Positions 1 to 12,258 of a DNA stretch of 64,000 nt are shown one piece after another. Position numbers and translations under genes: made by a program. The DNA is from Aphelocoma coerulescens (lineage: Eukaryota > Chordata > Aves > Passeriformes > Corvidae). Under the pieces are notes generated by a model. It was not told the origin of the DNA. It ran no database searches and saw nothing but the letters and a program-made list of their open reading frames with translations. The DNA is taken from the NCBI RefSeq assembly GCF_041296385.1, contig NC_091017.1:10534001-10598000 (forward strand), read 5' to 3'. Within the stretch, counting starts at the first letter, position 1, and the number at the start of each line of letters is the position of its first letter.

Positions 1-3000
1 TTGGCAGCAGTTTCTGTGTGTTCAGGTTCCAAGAGGAATGGAAAGAACACAAGCTGTCTCTAAATTGAAGGAATCAATTTTAACTTCTGAAGTCAGATGG
101 GCTTTCATTTATTTCTTATTGACTCCATGGAGAGATAATAATAGTACTAGTTGCTGCTTTCAGTGAAAAAGGCCATTATTGAGGACAATGCACTCAGTCA
201 AAAAAGATGCCAGCTCTCACCCTTCACTCCCCAATTTACAAGCAGGGCTTTTTCCAGAATCTGTTTTCTACCTGGCCAGCTCCATAAGAGCCCCAGGGTA
301 TAAGGAGGATGTGAATATTTTTGGACATCAGTACAACAACCAGAGAGGAAATGAGAGAGTGAGCACAAACCTTCTCCAGCAGCAACTCCCCACAAGCCAG
401 CTGCTCCTGTCCCGCAAGCCCAAAGCATCACCATATGTTTGGCTGCCTCCCATGCAGCCAACAGCCCTTGGCTGGAGACATCAAATCCATTTGGACTCCT
501 CTTGCTAGTGCTGACGGACACCCAGCCTTTTCAGGCCTCAGCCAAGCTGTAAACAGACTGTGCTGGCACCACTGGGCTCATTGAATCAGCTCTGTAGTAA
601 CAGAACCTACCCCTGTTCTCATCAGCTTCAGACAAATCGTACCAGGAGACAACAGACCCCAGACAAGATTTACCAGTCTCACATTCCCAAATCCAGCACC
701 ACACCTGGCTCAGAGGATTTAGCCAGAAAACTATGCTCCATGTCCAGCTAAGGGTCCCCAAACAAGCTCAGTACCTTCAGTGAGGTACTTAAACCATGGA
801 GCACAGTTGTCTAGGTCTTTTCCCTGCTCTTCCTTTTTCCTAGGTAATCTGCGATAACAAACAGAATAGGAAGTGAAGGAGACTATTTTTCGGATCACTT
901 GGTTTTAAAGTAAGTTGTTTACACAACAACAGTGCCTTTTGAGAGGTTCTTGTAGAGTTTCAGGGAAATGTTGTCTATTCTAATTCTTCTACTACATGCT
1001 AATTAAAGTTGGTACTGATGATACATGGGTTTGCCATTCCACTGCAGCTTCATTTTCAATGATGCACTACCACTAAAACCTTATTCTTAACACCAGTCTT
1101 TCTGAAGTTTTTAGTCATGACAATGATATCAAAGATGGGTTGTAAGTAGATGAAATAACCACACTCAAAAACCTACACAATTATTTTGCCATAATATCTA
1201 ACCTTTAGTCTTTCAATAAAGCAGAGATTTATCAACGTGTTTTCTCTTTCAGTATCCATGTTTCGATCTAAAAAAACCACCAGATTTACTTGCAAAACAG
1301 TAGTGTGTTCCACATATAGATTCTTACTTTATATTTTAATTTATTTACTTCTCAGAAATTAAGCCATTAAGAACTCCATAGCTTGCAGTCCTTCACAAGA
1401 ACATGATTTTTTTTTCTGATTTTCAATTGAGTAAAGTTTTCATGGATAGCACTGGTTATTTAAACTCTTGAAGTTTCTTTCTAATTTAATTGCAAAATAA
1501 TCCTGTTGGCTCTTTGCTGGCACATTATATTACATGCTTTTTTTGTCTAAAACTTGCACTTAAGACTGCAGTTAATGACATGTGCACACCTTTTCCAGAA
1601 AGCAGTTTCACTGTGATAAGAAGGAATGAGGTAATTTAATATACGCAGAAGTGCAGAACAACATAAACTAACAAACTGTCTCTCTGCACAGTTGACTTGA
1701 AATGCTGCATATTCTCTGAGAGTGTTTTGTTGTAGACTTTTGTAAACAATGTTGAAGAAATCGGTGTTGAGTAATACAGGGCATTGGAATGTGCTACTGC
1801 AGTCCACCCATGCTGGAAGCAAGCCACTGAGTTTTCAGTTGTTTACAGATGTTTTCAATGAAAAATCTCTTTGCTATTTCCCATATGAAGTTATGTATTC
1901 CAACATGTGCTGCTCCAAGTGCTATGTGTGCAAGTGAGACAAGAACCAGCAGAGAGACATGAATTTTGGTTGCCCTTCAACAAACACATCTACATTTAGG
2001 ATTTTGTTTCACAGGTTTTTAGGATCATAAAGCATGATTCTAATAGCATCACTTGGTTCCTTAAACCAGTGAAAACCCCATTCACCTACTGCACCACCGA
2101 AACTGTAAATGCCCAAATTATATCCTCTTTCTAAAAGTATTTAAAAGTTTAAATTATAGGACTTTCCACAGTCAGATCAGACACAACCACCAAAAAAAAA
2201 TCCAAACATGAGGATGCATAAGGATTGTAACAACAGTCTCTGATATTTTGAAAAGATTATAAATAAAACATTCCACCATAAACATTTTTCTAGCCTGGAT
2301 ACAAATCAGCATGTCCTTTCTAAGTTAGGTGACCTGATTATTGCAAGAATTTAAGAAAGCCAGATGGGTCAAAACAAGCCCAAGTGGTCTCAAGCCTGCC
2401 AATTTACTAAGCTTATGCTTCCACTATATTTGAATAAAAAAAAATGTCTATCATTCTTTGCCAGAGGTACACTAAGCTACTGTGGTTGTTTGTCATCATT
2501 TTTATACAAGCCCACCAGGTTACCTCTCAGTTTGCAAATATTGTGGATAATGGGCATTACTTGAAGCAGCACAGGCCTGATTAACAAGAAAATTCAATTT
2601 TTTTTAACTTGTTCCTCTCCTTTTCCTCTTGCACAGTACTATATTAATTTGAATATTGATTTTTTCCACACATCTCTCACACACAGGCAGCACCTTTGGC
2701 TCATTAGACCAGAAGACTCTTACAATTAGCCTTTTACAGGGCAACAGCTTCTCTTACTACCCCATCCAGGATTAAATAGAAAGAGTCTTTCCACATAAAA
2801 TTATTACCAGGCTCAGATGTGCCTCCACTTCACCTATGTTCATAGCAATGCACCTTTACACGTGTCATAAATGTGTTTTATGTGTAGACAGGGAAACAAT
2901 TTTGTTTCAAGATCAGCTGAAGCCTGTAAAAAGAGACACAAACACAATATTCTCTCATCTACACTTTGCTTATTTTCCTTGTCTTAGCTGTTTTAGCTGT

Positions 3001-3169
3001 ACATAATAGTAACTGGAGAGTCTGAATTCTCTTTCTGAGATCTAAATACAATCATTGCTGAAATCTTATCTTTTAAAAAGGTAAGACAAGTTATTATAAC
3101 CACAGTACCATATATGAGAGACTTTCATTTGCCATATACAGCAGAAAGAACATTTCCCTTTAAGACAGA
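1..3169. other. Intergenic DNA, 3' side of PCDH18
   Basis: AT-rich unique-looking sequence with no recognisable exon, RNA gene or repeat family. Roughly 179-780 is less AT-rich than its surroundings and holds chance open frames on both strands, none of which resembles a known protein. The remainder is dominated by A/T runs and scattered stops. Confidence 0.6.
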
Positions 3170-3754
3170 ATTCCTGATAAGCATACTCCTGGAAAAGCTG
3201 GCAGCCCATGCCTTGGACAGGTGCAGTCTTTGCTGGGTTAAAAACTGGTTGGACAGCCAGCCCCAGAGAGTGGTGGTGAACAGTGCTGAATCCAGTTGGC
3301 AGCCAGTCACTGGTGGTGTCCCCCAGAGATCAGTGCTGGGGCCAGTCCTGTTTAATATCTTCATTGATGATCTGGATGAGGGGATTGAGCCCACCATCAG
3401 TAAATTTGCAAATGACACCACACTGGGAGTGTGGATCTGTTGGAGGGTAGGAGGGCTCTGCAAAGGGACCTGAACTGGCTGGATAGATGGGCTGAATCCA
3501 ACAACATGAGGTTTAATAAGTCCAAGGGCTGGGTCCTGCACTTTGGCCAAAACAACCCCCTGCAGCACTACAGGCTGGGGACAGAGTGGCTGGAGAGCAG
3601 CCAGGCAGAAAGGGACATGGGGGTACTGGTCAACAGCCGATCAAACGTGAGCCAGCAGTGTGCCCAGGTGGCCAAAAAGTCCAATGGCATCCTGGCCTGG
3701 ATCAGGAATAGTGTGGCAAACAGGACCAGGGAAGTATGGTACTCAGTGGGTTGG
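3170..3754 (+). mobile_element. CR1 LINE fragment, reverse-transcriptase region, decayed
   Basis: Conceptual translation gives the CR1 ORF2 reverse-transcriptase core: a segment reading [12 protein letters not shown], then [19 protein letters not shown], then a second segment with [25 protein letters not shown] and [12 protein letters not shown]. The reading frame shifts near 3430, so the two halves lie in different frames. The catalytic FADD motif of the family reads FAND here, losing one catalytic aspartate, so the copy is dead. The 5' part of the element is absent, as is usual for CR1. Its 3' continuation is interrupted at about 3755 by an LTR. The 5' boundary is approximate. Confidence 0.88.
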
Positions 3755-4803
3755 TGTCATGGTTTGACACTGGCCCAGTGCCAGGCACCCAAGAGAGCCA
3801 CTCGCTCACCCTCCCCTGCCACAGCTGGGCAGAGAAGGGAGAAGGAAAAAAAGTCAACAAAGGCTTCATGAGTGAGATGAAGACCGGGAGAAACACCTCA
3901 AGGGTCAAACAGGCTCAACTTAAGTTGCAAAGTGAATTTATTGCTAATAGAATCAGAGGAGGATAATGAGAAGTAAAATAAGCCCTTAGAACACCTACCT
4001 CCCCCAGCCCCTCCCTCCTTCCCACCAACAGCGCAGGGTGACAGGGCATGGGAATTTGGCCAGTTAATTTTCTTCCGCTGCTCCGGAAGAGGAGTCTTCC
4101 CCTGTGAGGCCGTGGGGTCCCTCCCAGGGGACACAGTACTCCATGAACTTCCCCGGCATGGGTCCCCTCTCAGGAGCAGCAGCCACACCGCCCCTGCTGC
4201 AGCCTGAGCCCCTCCCACCACGGGCACACAGTCCTCCCAAAACTGCTCTCTTTCCACAGGGTGCAGTGCTCCAAGGACAGGCTGCTCCAGCCTGGAAGCA
4301 GGGGCCCTCTCTCTCCACCGGGTCTCCCACTGGATCCCAGCCTCCTCCAGGCATCCACCCGTTCCAGCGTGGGCACCTCCCCCCATGGGCTGCGGGTGGA
4401 TCTCTGCATCCCCCGTGGATCCCCATGGGCTGCAGGGGCACAGCTGCTGCACCACGGCCTGCAGGGAAATCTCAGCTCCAGTGTCTGGAGCACCTCCTCC
4501 CCCTCCTTCTTCACTGACCTTGGTGTCTCCATGTTATTTCCCTCACATGTTCTCACCTCCTCCTCTGACTAGAATCCGGAAATCTTGTGACTTTGTTTTG
4601 ATTTTCTTCTTAAATATGTCATCACAGAGGCATCACCAACCTCTCTCATTGGCCCGGTTTTGGCCAGCAGCATGTCCATCTTCGGAGCCATGAGTCATTG
4701 GCTCTGCCGGACATGGTGGGAAGCTTCCAGCAGCTTCCTCACAGGAGCCGTCTTTGTGGCCCCCCTGCTACCCAAAAACCAGGCTGTGCCAAACCAATAC
4801 ACA
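3755..4803 (+). mobile_element. Solo LTR nested in the CR1, songbird ERVK-like
   Basis: The segment starts TGTCATGGTTTGACAC inside the CR1 and ends CCAATACACA just before CR1-tail sequence. It is GC-rich and contains several degenerate internal copies of a unit that includes a CCATGGGCTGC-like core (4240-4450). From memory it resembles an LTR family abundant in songbird genomes that I would place in the ERVK group. No gag, pol or env sequence is present, so it is a solo LTR. No convincing target-site duplication is visible at these ends. Open frames on both strands across 3898-4572 reflect GC composition and are not genes. Confidence 0.7.
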
Positions 4804-4898
4804 TGGTCTAGTTGACAAGGTGGTGTTAGGTCATAGGTTGGACTTGATCTCAAAGTTATTTTCCAACCTAGTTAATTCTGTGATTCTGTGATTCTGTG
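4804..4898 (+). mobile_element. CR1 3' terminus with octamer tail
   Basis: The sequence runs from a GGTCTAGTTGACAAGG-type CR1 3' UTR through TTCCAACCTA to three tandem ATTCTGTG octamers (4875-4898), the signature end of CR1. It has the same orientation as the CR1 fragment at 3170-3754 and is probably the same insertion, but the several hundred bases that should separate the two pieces in CR1 are missing. Confidence 0.85.
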
Positions 4899-5010
4899 TT
4901 TTTTTCTTAAATCTCCATGATGGCCATAGGACACTCCATTGCAATGGAGGAGATTAATCTTGCCAAACAGGTAAAATTTAAATTCAAAATACCATTTTGC
5001 ACTGAATAAT

Positions 5011-6131
5011 TGTCTTGGGGATGGTTTGTATCCCATAGCCATTTTTTGTGCCCTGAATTGTCACTGTTGCCACTACCTCCCCCCCACCTCCTCCCACCCC
5101 GTGGTTCAGGGGTATCACAATGGACAAAGGGCAGCCCGGGATCCTGCAGGGGGTGGGGGTCAGGGGCTGCCCTACTTGTTGGTGGGGTGATCAACACGGT
5201 GGCCACACGGCACAGGGGGTGAATCTGACCTGAGATCCTGTCGCCCTGTGGATTTGGGTACTTTTCTTTTTTTTTCTTCTTTAAGCACTGTCACCAGGGC
5301 CTGCCGTCTTGCTTCTCTGCTCCTCTGCCGCTTGGGAGCCCAGAGCCGATGTGTGCTGTGCCGAGACCCAGGAGCCGGGAGCCCTCTCTGCTGGGTCATT
5401 CCTTCTGTGCGGCAGCCCAACCTCGGGACCAGCTGTCACTGGTGAGCTGTGCAAAGGAGTAATCCCCCGCCCAGCCTTCACTATTTTCTGCCACTGCTTC
5501 AGGCTTTTTACTACACTTTAACCCGACACCCCACGTCCACCTGGATCCTGCTGCTTCTGCCACTGCTTCGGGGATAGTTCTACACTTTGATTTGCCACCC
5601 CTGGGAGTCTGCTCACCTCTGCTGTTCCAGCCTGATGCTCTGAGGCTACCGCTACAGTCCAGCTCACCACCTGGAGTGGCACTAAAACCGGCTGCTCCCC
5701 TCGAGTTTTGGAAAGGGAGACTCCTCCTCTCTTTCCCTGTCGCCTGAGTTGCCATTGTCAGTGGAGACGCAGCTGAGCCCGCGCCACAGCGCCCCCTGCA
5801 GGCGCGGGGGAATCATCGCAGCCGCCCTGCCCGGCTGGGAGCCACCAGCACCCCTGCCGGCTGTGAGCGGAACTGCACCCAAGGGGAAAGGGCCCGTGGC
5901 CAAGAGAAGGCTGCCACTGGCTTCTGGTTCTGCTTGCTGCTGCTGCTGTTGTTGTTGTTTGTTTGTCTTGCTATATATACACTAGTAAAGAACTTATTTC
6001 TTTTTCCATATATTCATCTGAAAGCCCTCTAACTTCAAAGTTATAATAATTCGAAGAGAAGGTGGTCATATATTCCATTCCAGGAAGGTTTCCACCTTCA
6101 TGAACAGACACCTGTCTCTTAAACCAGGACA
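5011..6131 (+). mobile_element. Solo LTR A (ERVL-like family shared with copies B and C)
   Basis: A 1121-bp LTR begins TGTCTTGG and ends CCAGGACA. Its flanks are ATAAT (5006-5010) and ATAGT (6132-6136), a 5-bp target duplication with one mismatch. The 3' half matches the LTRs at 39068 and 45891: a CpG-rich block with GCGCCCCCTGCAGG, then CTG/TTG triplets (5937-5960), a TATATATA-like stretch, and AGTAAAG as a likely polyadenylation hexamer. A 5-bp duplication is typical of class III (ERVL) elements. There is no internal proviral sequence, so it arose by LTR-LTR recombination. Open frames inside it are shadows of GC composition. Confidence 0.85.
5788..5802 (-). promoter_or_regulatory. Near-consensus CTCF motif in LTR A
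   Basis: The minus strand reads CCTGCAGGGGGCGCT, matching 14 of 15 positions of the CTCF core CCASYAGRKGGCRSY. The same 15 bases occur in LTRs B and C. Binding is inferred from the motif only. Confidence 0.55.
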
Positions 6132-8247
6132 ATAGTTTAGTACAAAAGAAATATTAAAGGTTATCACTGTCCATATTTGCCGTAAAAACTGTACATTGAC
6201 ATTGTACACATGCTCGACATGCTGAGAGCTCTCCTAGACCACAGGAGACAGCACTGGCTTCCCAGTCCCTTTGCCCACCATTGCTATTTATTTTTCACCA
6301 CAAAATCATCCAGTGTTTTAGTGAGATGAAGGTTATTGGCATCCAAACCACAAAGAGAATGAACAAAACAAAAGTGAAAGAAATATTTGAATGAAACAAA
6401 GTAGAGCTAGGCTTCCTCTCACACTAATTTTCACAGCAATTGAAGGCTAAATGCACAAAAGAACATATGTATCTTTCCAAATTGCAGGATCTCTAATACT
6501 CACATGCTTTCTTTGCAATACATGAGAAGAACTGTGTGTTTGACAGTGAATGTCAGACTTGAACAAACCACTAAGAAAAGCAGATTATGGCAGTATGGAT
6601 TAAACCTCCAGTCTATGGGGAAAGATCACCCTCCACAGCCATCTCTGAGAGGGCTGCATACTCGACTTGGATTCAATGCAAAAGTTTAAAAAAAATATTT
6701 TAAGCTAGAATTTTATTTTTCTTAAATAAAACCCCACCGCTATCTCTGCTATCTTCAGGACAAGAGCATATCACAATTCTCACAAAATGCGAGTATATGA
6801 AAATACAGTGTATACTTTTATCATTATCTGAGCTATGAGACAGTCCAGCTTCAAATCCCATTGTCTTCACAAGAAGCTTCAACTTCTTGTTAAAATTTCA
6901 ATCTCTTCTAGCCACTACCCTACCATACAATTTCAAATTTTCCCATTGAAGCTGCTGCCTTTGTTTAATGTTTAAAACACATAGTTGAGGAGTGACTGGC
7001 TGGAAGGGTAGACAATTGCTTTCCAATGCATGGCATGGCATGCATCCCTCCTTTCTGTCTTCCTGTATTTCCTCTGGAGTCCAGTCTTGCATATGTGTTC
7101 GGAGGCAAACCTCCACAGCACAGAGCTGGGCAATAGATTGCAGTCATGCACTGAAATTGCATGCCTGGTGGAGCTTTAAATGCTTCCTGTGAGCCATAAA
7201 ACTGTTTGCATGGTGATTTCTCACTGTATTTCCCACACTGATCCTTGGGCAAATGGTTGGAGGATGTGTGCACTGGTCAGATTTCAGCTTCAACTATTAC
7301 CCAGTTTTTCCAGGGTTTCCCTTGAGTTTTAATTAAACAAAGTATTATTTACCAACTCTGCTGTAAATAGTTTTTACAGTATGGTTTAAACAGTTTCTGT
7401 GTGACTCTTTAGAGAGGCTTTTTTCAGTAGAAGGTTACTTGATCCCAGAATATTAGGTTTTACAAGTGCTCAGTCATTTATGATTCTACAGCTCTGAGGA
7501 TGTAAAATACAGCAGGGTTGTTAATTATGAATCTTTCTTATTGATTGAAGTTATGATATTATCACTTCCTTTTATATTATTATTAATATTTATATAAACT
7601 GCATTGCAGAAAATATTGCAGGCCAAGTTTGGTGCACAGGCAGAGTTTGACCCTGGTATACAGAAAGGAGAGAAACTGTACCTGAAAGTGCAACAGCCTG
7701 CATTATTGAAAGAAAATACACGTATAACATAGTGTCCTAGATCAGATGCTACATTAACCTAATGCTAAAATGGAGGCTTCCAAGTCTCCTAATCTTGGGA
7801 AACTGAAATCCTCTGCAGGTTGCAGAGAAAGAAATTAAACTTCTTGGCATGTTCTATTAATTTCAATATTGCGTTAAAAAAGGTAAGGAAACTGTAAGAG
7901 TTAAATATGTTGTGGTGGCTTTTGTTTGATTTCTATTCCTGTTCTTAGACATAGCAACTATGAACACAACCAGGGTAAAGAATGCAGCAAGACATTATTG
8001 ACAGCCACATCCCCTCAATGTGGTTATCCTAATGGGCACTTAATAGCAACGTGTGACAGAAATGCTTAAACACAACTTAAATAAGTGGTCAAACAACTCT
8101 GATCGTTATTTCAGTGCATTTTTTAATGTAACAGTTTCAGAAATTAATATAAGAAACTTACATGGAGCCTGAAGAAAAGTAGTTGCTGAGCATCCATTAA
8201 TAAACTTTGTATTTGCTCAAAAGTCTCAGTATTTCCATATATAGAAG
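6132..8247. other. Intergenic DNA, no feature seen
   Basis: AT-rich sequence between a solo LTR and a CR1 tail. No exon, RNA gene or repeat family recognised. Open frames are under about 100 codons and resemble nothing known. Confidence 0.6.
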
Positions 8248-8398
8248 GAATCCCAGAACCACTAGCACATGGAATTGGGGTTTGAAGGCACCTTAAAGAT
8301 CATCTTGTCCCAATCTCTTGCCATGGTCAAGGACACCTTCCACTAGACCACTCAGCTCAAAGCCCAACCCAACCTGGCCTTCAATACTTACAGGGATA
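8248..8398 (-). mobile_element. CR1 3'-end fragment, minus orientation
   Basis: The plus strand reads like the reverse complement of a CR1 3' end: a degenerate octamer remnant (GGAATCCCAGAACCAC), then GGCACCTTAAAGATCATC, GCCATGGTCAAGGACACC, CCACTAGACCACTC and CCAACCTGGCCTTCAA. Only the last ~150 bp of the element is present. Divergence is moderate, so this is an old copy. Confidence 0.8.
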
Positions 8399-11300
8399 AT
8401 CAGTATTTTGGTAATTACCATTTGCCAATTTTCACAACCTTTTCTGTCATTATACCACCAGGAAGGATAAAACTAGTAAGCATTTAGAGAAGTACTAGGA
8501 TCTTGTGTTCTGGAGACAATCATGCTCATGTTTGGTGCTTAAACCACATGAGCAACCCCTAACTCTCTATTAGTTGTCAAAATGCAGCAAATATTATTAT
8601 ATATTTTGTTTAATCTGCATACTAACATTTTTCCCTGTTCTTTACACAGAAGAGATTTGGTGGTAGGGTTTTTACATATGTACACATCCACTTATATAAA
8701 TATTATATAATTTCTCTCATTTATAAAGGAAGCCTGAGAAAAAAAGGGACTCTAAACCAAGCAGGATTAAGATAGATTTTCCTCTCATTTACTGCTATCT
8801 ACAGATCTTTTAATAAGCTTCCTATCAATAATAAATACAACTCAAACTCCGATGAATTTCAGATATAATTTAAATAAACGTTCTTGCTCCTGAGGACTGG
8901 TCTAATTTCTGGTCTCTTTACATGATAAGATTCTTGCAGCAATGCACATACCAAACACTATTACTATGTGTTGGTACAGAAATCCCCTCTAGGACAACCT
9001 TACGTGTTTTATGATATTTAGATGCCTAGTGCTACCAGAGAAATTCACTGCAATTTACTTTTTCTAGAAAGTCCCCTCTGCAAACAATGGCTCTTTAAAT
9101 CATTGAGACTATCCATGTGACATAGGCCAGTGGGCATAAACTGAGTTAAGGGTTTTAAATTTAAAACAGGTTGGTAATCCCTAGTGGATGATATGACTGT
9201 GAAAATGAAGCTTATCAGGTTGCCCTGCAAGCTTGTAGACAGAGCAAAGCAGTCTGAGCCTGAATGTCTAGTATTTCCTCCTCCAGAAATGAGGAGAAAC
9301 AGCTATCTGCACATATTTGTGGAGGAATCTACACCACTTGGAGGGGAGTTTCATACTCTGCTGCTGATTTTGTAACAGACAGCAATGTTTTATCCCTGTC
9401 AACAGAAAAATAATCTACAATTTTAATAACTATTTTCAAAGTACCACCTTGTATATTTTTAACATAATAACTAGTACACCTCCCTCACACATTCTGTGTG
9501 CCCAGGCTGGAATCAAATAACCAGGGAGGCATGAGTTTTGTCTTCATAATTGCTTTCCTGACCCTCCCACTTCTGTGAAAAGTCAGCAGTGGGGACGTCT
9601 AGACATACAAGTCAGTCCTTTCCATGCTGTACAGGAACCCAAGAAAAGGCACGGGGTGTAGGGGAATTCAGGAATCCAGCGGAGCCTACAATTACATTGT
9701 AATTACAATTACACATCAAAAAATTAGGGCAAGAGAGGATTTGAGGGATGTGCTAGCTAGGTCCAGCTAAAGACGTAGAAACTGGGAAATTCAGTCATGG
9801 GCAAGGTTATCAGGCTACAATAAACTCTGTAAACATATCTGCAGGCTGTGCAGGATTAGTATGTGGGTCAGATTTTAAGGGAAGTGCAGTGAGAGAGCCA
9901 AGAGGAGTTAAAATGAGGTAAGGGTGAGGGAACTTGGAGAACAGGGCTAAAACTGGACACTGAAGAAGAGAGAAACGGCAAGGGGAGGGTTGAGATGAGA
10001 CAGAAACAATCTAGTTAAGGAGGAAGTTATGCCCTTGTGAACTTTAGGACTGCTACAGCATCCTGGCTTCAGAGTCAGCCTGATCTTGCTGTTTTAAAGC
10101 ATCAAGGAGACCAGGAGCTGAGAGCAATCCCAACATGAGCAGTACCCGCACTGACAAAGTGCAACCCTACAGAACCTGGATGCAGCAGGTTGAGCGAGGT
10201 GCTGGCAAAGGGATCTATTGTCAGCCCTCAGCATGCCAAGGCAACAAACCAGGATGAGGATCCAAGGACTCCCATCAGCAGCAGCTGGATATGGCTTGGA
10301 AGCACAACTATAAAGTCAGTCCCAGGTCGACTCTGAGAGCCAAAAGAGGACAAATACTCATAGAAGAGCTGCCTGCTCCAGTCCGAGCCCTTGGAGTGAG
10401 GGGAAGTGGGAGAATAAGACTCAGGTGAGGCTTGTGAGGCCAATAATGCCTATTAGTAGGAATGAAGGGTAAAAACAGGGAAGAGGTGTCAAATATTTAG
10501 TAAGGTATTACAACTTCCTCCCAGTCACAGCAGCTCAATGAGACTGAAGTCCTGTTTGCACTCAAAGGTGCTGTAACAAACCTCCCAATGTGAGGTCCTG
10601 GTATTTCTAACCAGTAAAGCATAGCATGACCTCCTGATGTGTAAACAAGTTGAGAATCTCTCCATTGTTGAGGTGTCAGCAAATGCCTACACATCTTCAA
10701 ATGTCCCATCTACAGCACTGTGAAACCAGTAAGGAGATTAAAGTTGCCAGGCATACAAAGAAAACAAATGAAGCTTATGCATGCAACAAAATTCTTGGTT
10801 TTTTGGGGTAACATTAATTAGGAATTTTTGTATCCAACATAAAAAAATTATTTTATAAGATACAAGTGCAATTCTCCAGAACAAATGTATTGGTTTTAAA
10901 CCCAGGTTGACTTGGATTATTCCAACAGTTTTTCACAGTTCTGGCAAAAAATACATATCCTATAAAATACGCATCTGCATAAAATGCCCAAAATACAACT
11001 TTTTATGGCCATCTCTTAATACTCCTGAAATGAGAACTGGGGGTTCTAAACGCACCCATGTTTCTCAACTGTAAAATCCATTTGTTTACTACTACAACGA
11101 TCTCTTTGTGTATGACAGGCTAACGAAAAACAGTTTTGAAAAAAGGAACTAAAAGGACCACACTGACATTTATCTGAGCAATATTACTTACATTGCCCCA
11201 CTGTGGCAATGGCAGCACAATCTAAATGATTTTTCACTGAGCTTCAAGACAGGGAGAAGCCCCACTACGGAAGGATGGGATGCAGTCAGAGTGAATGTAC

Positions 11301-11784
11301 TTGCAGGTTCGCTCTTTTCTAGGAAGTTCAAGCATTTCTGTACTATGCAAATAGAAGACAGGCACACTTAAAACAGAGAATATAGCCAATATAAAAATAT
11401 AGCTGCTTTGCAGAGGCAAAATATAGCTGTTTTTCTTGAAGATGTAACATTCCTTTTATTTTGGTGTCATTTACAAGGATAAAGCAGTTCTTTGCAATTT
11501 TTGTATTTACATAAATTCAGAATTCAGCTTGAGGTCAGAAAAGCTGATTTTATTGTATACACCACTGACTTCAACTGGCTCTGCAATGTAACAACAGCAC
11601 AACAAATTTACTTTTTTGCAGAAATCATAGTGGAAGACCCAGCACTGAACTCCATGATTTCCTCACTGGGGAAAACACTTACGTGCCAAAGACAGGAACA
11701 CCTCAGCCTGCAATAATCCATTAATTAAATGAGAAAATGATTCTATAGACCAAAAGCATCAAAATAAAAAAGGACATTTTAGGT
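8399..11784. other. Intergenic DNA below the PCDH18 3' UTR
   Basis: No coding or RNA gene recognised. It contains a homeodomain-type palindrome at 9696-9709. Part of it could belong to a longer PCDH18 3' UTR if the distal AATAAA at 11460-11455 (minus strand) is used. Confidence 0.5.
9696..9709. repeat. 14-bp perfect palindrome with ATTA cores
   Basis: ATTGTAATTACAAT equals its own reverse complement and is flanked by further CAATTAC copies (9690-9713). This gives three closely spaced TAAT/ATTA cores of the kind bound by homeodomain proteins. Function is not established. Confidence 0.4.
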
Positions 11785-11803
11785 TTCATGGGAGTTACAG
11801 TTC

Positions 11804-11809
11804 TTTATT
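11804..11809 (-). terminator. Candidate distal poly(A) signal AATAAA
   Basis: TTTATT on the plus strand reads AATAAA in the direction of PCDH18, about 450 nt past the stop codon. It competes with the site at 12027-12032. Confidence 0.4.
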
Positions 11810-12026
11810 ATAAGAATAAAACATTGCAACAAGGTGTTGCATCATTTACTGAAACTAACATTTGCATAACTTTTTCAGTGCTTTGAATTTGTATTTGAAA
11901 CATTTGAAAGAAATAATATGGGAAAACAATTGCCCTCCTTTTTTTTTTTTAACTAGGTTTGACAAGGGTGGTACCATCTATATACATTTAGGAAAACATG
12001 CTTGCTTCGGGTGTAAAAAAATAAAA

Positions 12027-12032
12027 TTTATT
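12027..12032 (-). terminator. Candidate proximal poly(A) signal AATAAA
   Basis: AATAAA on the minus strand about 230 nt past the PCDH18 stop, in a T-rich context. It is the first hexamer at a usual distance from the stop. Confidence 0.45.
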
Positions 12033-12258
12033 TGTTAAATTACACATAAATATAAGGTACAAATGTATTTTTAAAATACAGATAATCACACTTGCATTGT
12101 GTACATACGAAAATACAGTATTTTAATATTCAACATACACAGACACATTTATGATAAATGCAACTAGTTGGCAATGCCAGATCTTCTCAGTCTATTTTTT
12201 ATTCTTTTTTTTCCCTTCCAGTTTTCCATAAATATGGAAAAATAGGCTTTTGAAACAA

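Larger units (their letters stand above)
11785..12258 (-). other. PCDH18: PCDH18 3' UTR (minimal estimate)
   Basis: Sequence immediately after the TAA stop, very AT-rich and without coding potential. The first well-placed AATAAA on the minus strand is at 12032-12027, about 230 nt after the stop. A second, AATAAAG, lies at 11809-11804. An AATAAA at 12203-12198 is so close to the stop that it is less likely. Which site is used cannot be told from sequence, so the lower boundary is a guess. Confidence 0.5.

Noticed and set aside
3125..3568. 147-codon minus-strand open frame
   Set aside because: Antisense shadow of the CR1 reverse-transcriptase fragment.
3898..4572. Overlapping open frames of 100-185 codons on both strands
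   Set aside because: They lie in the GC-rich LTR nested in the CR1 and resemble no protein.
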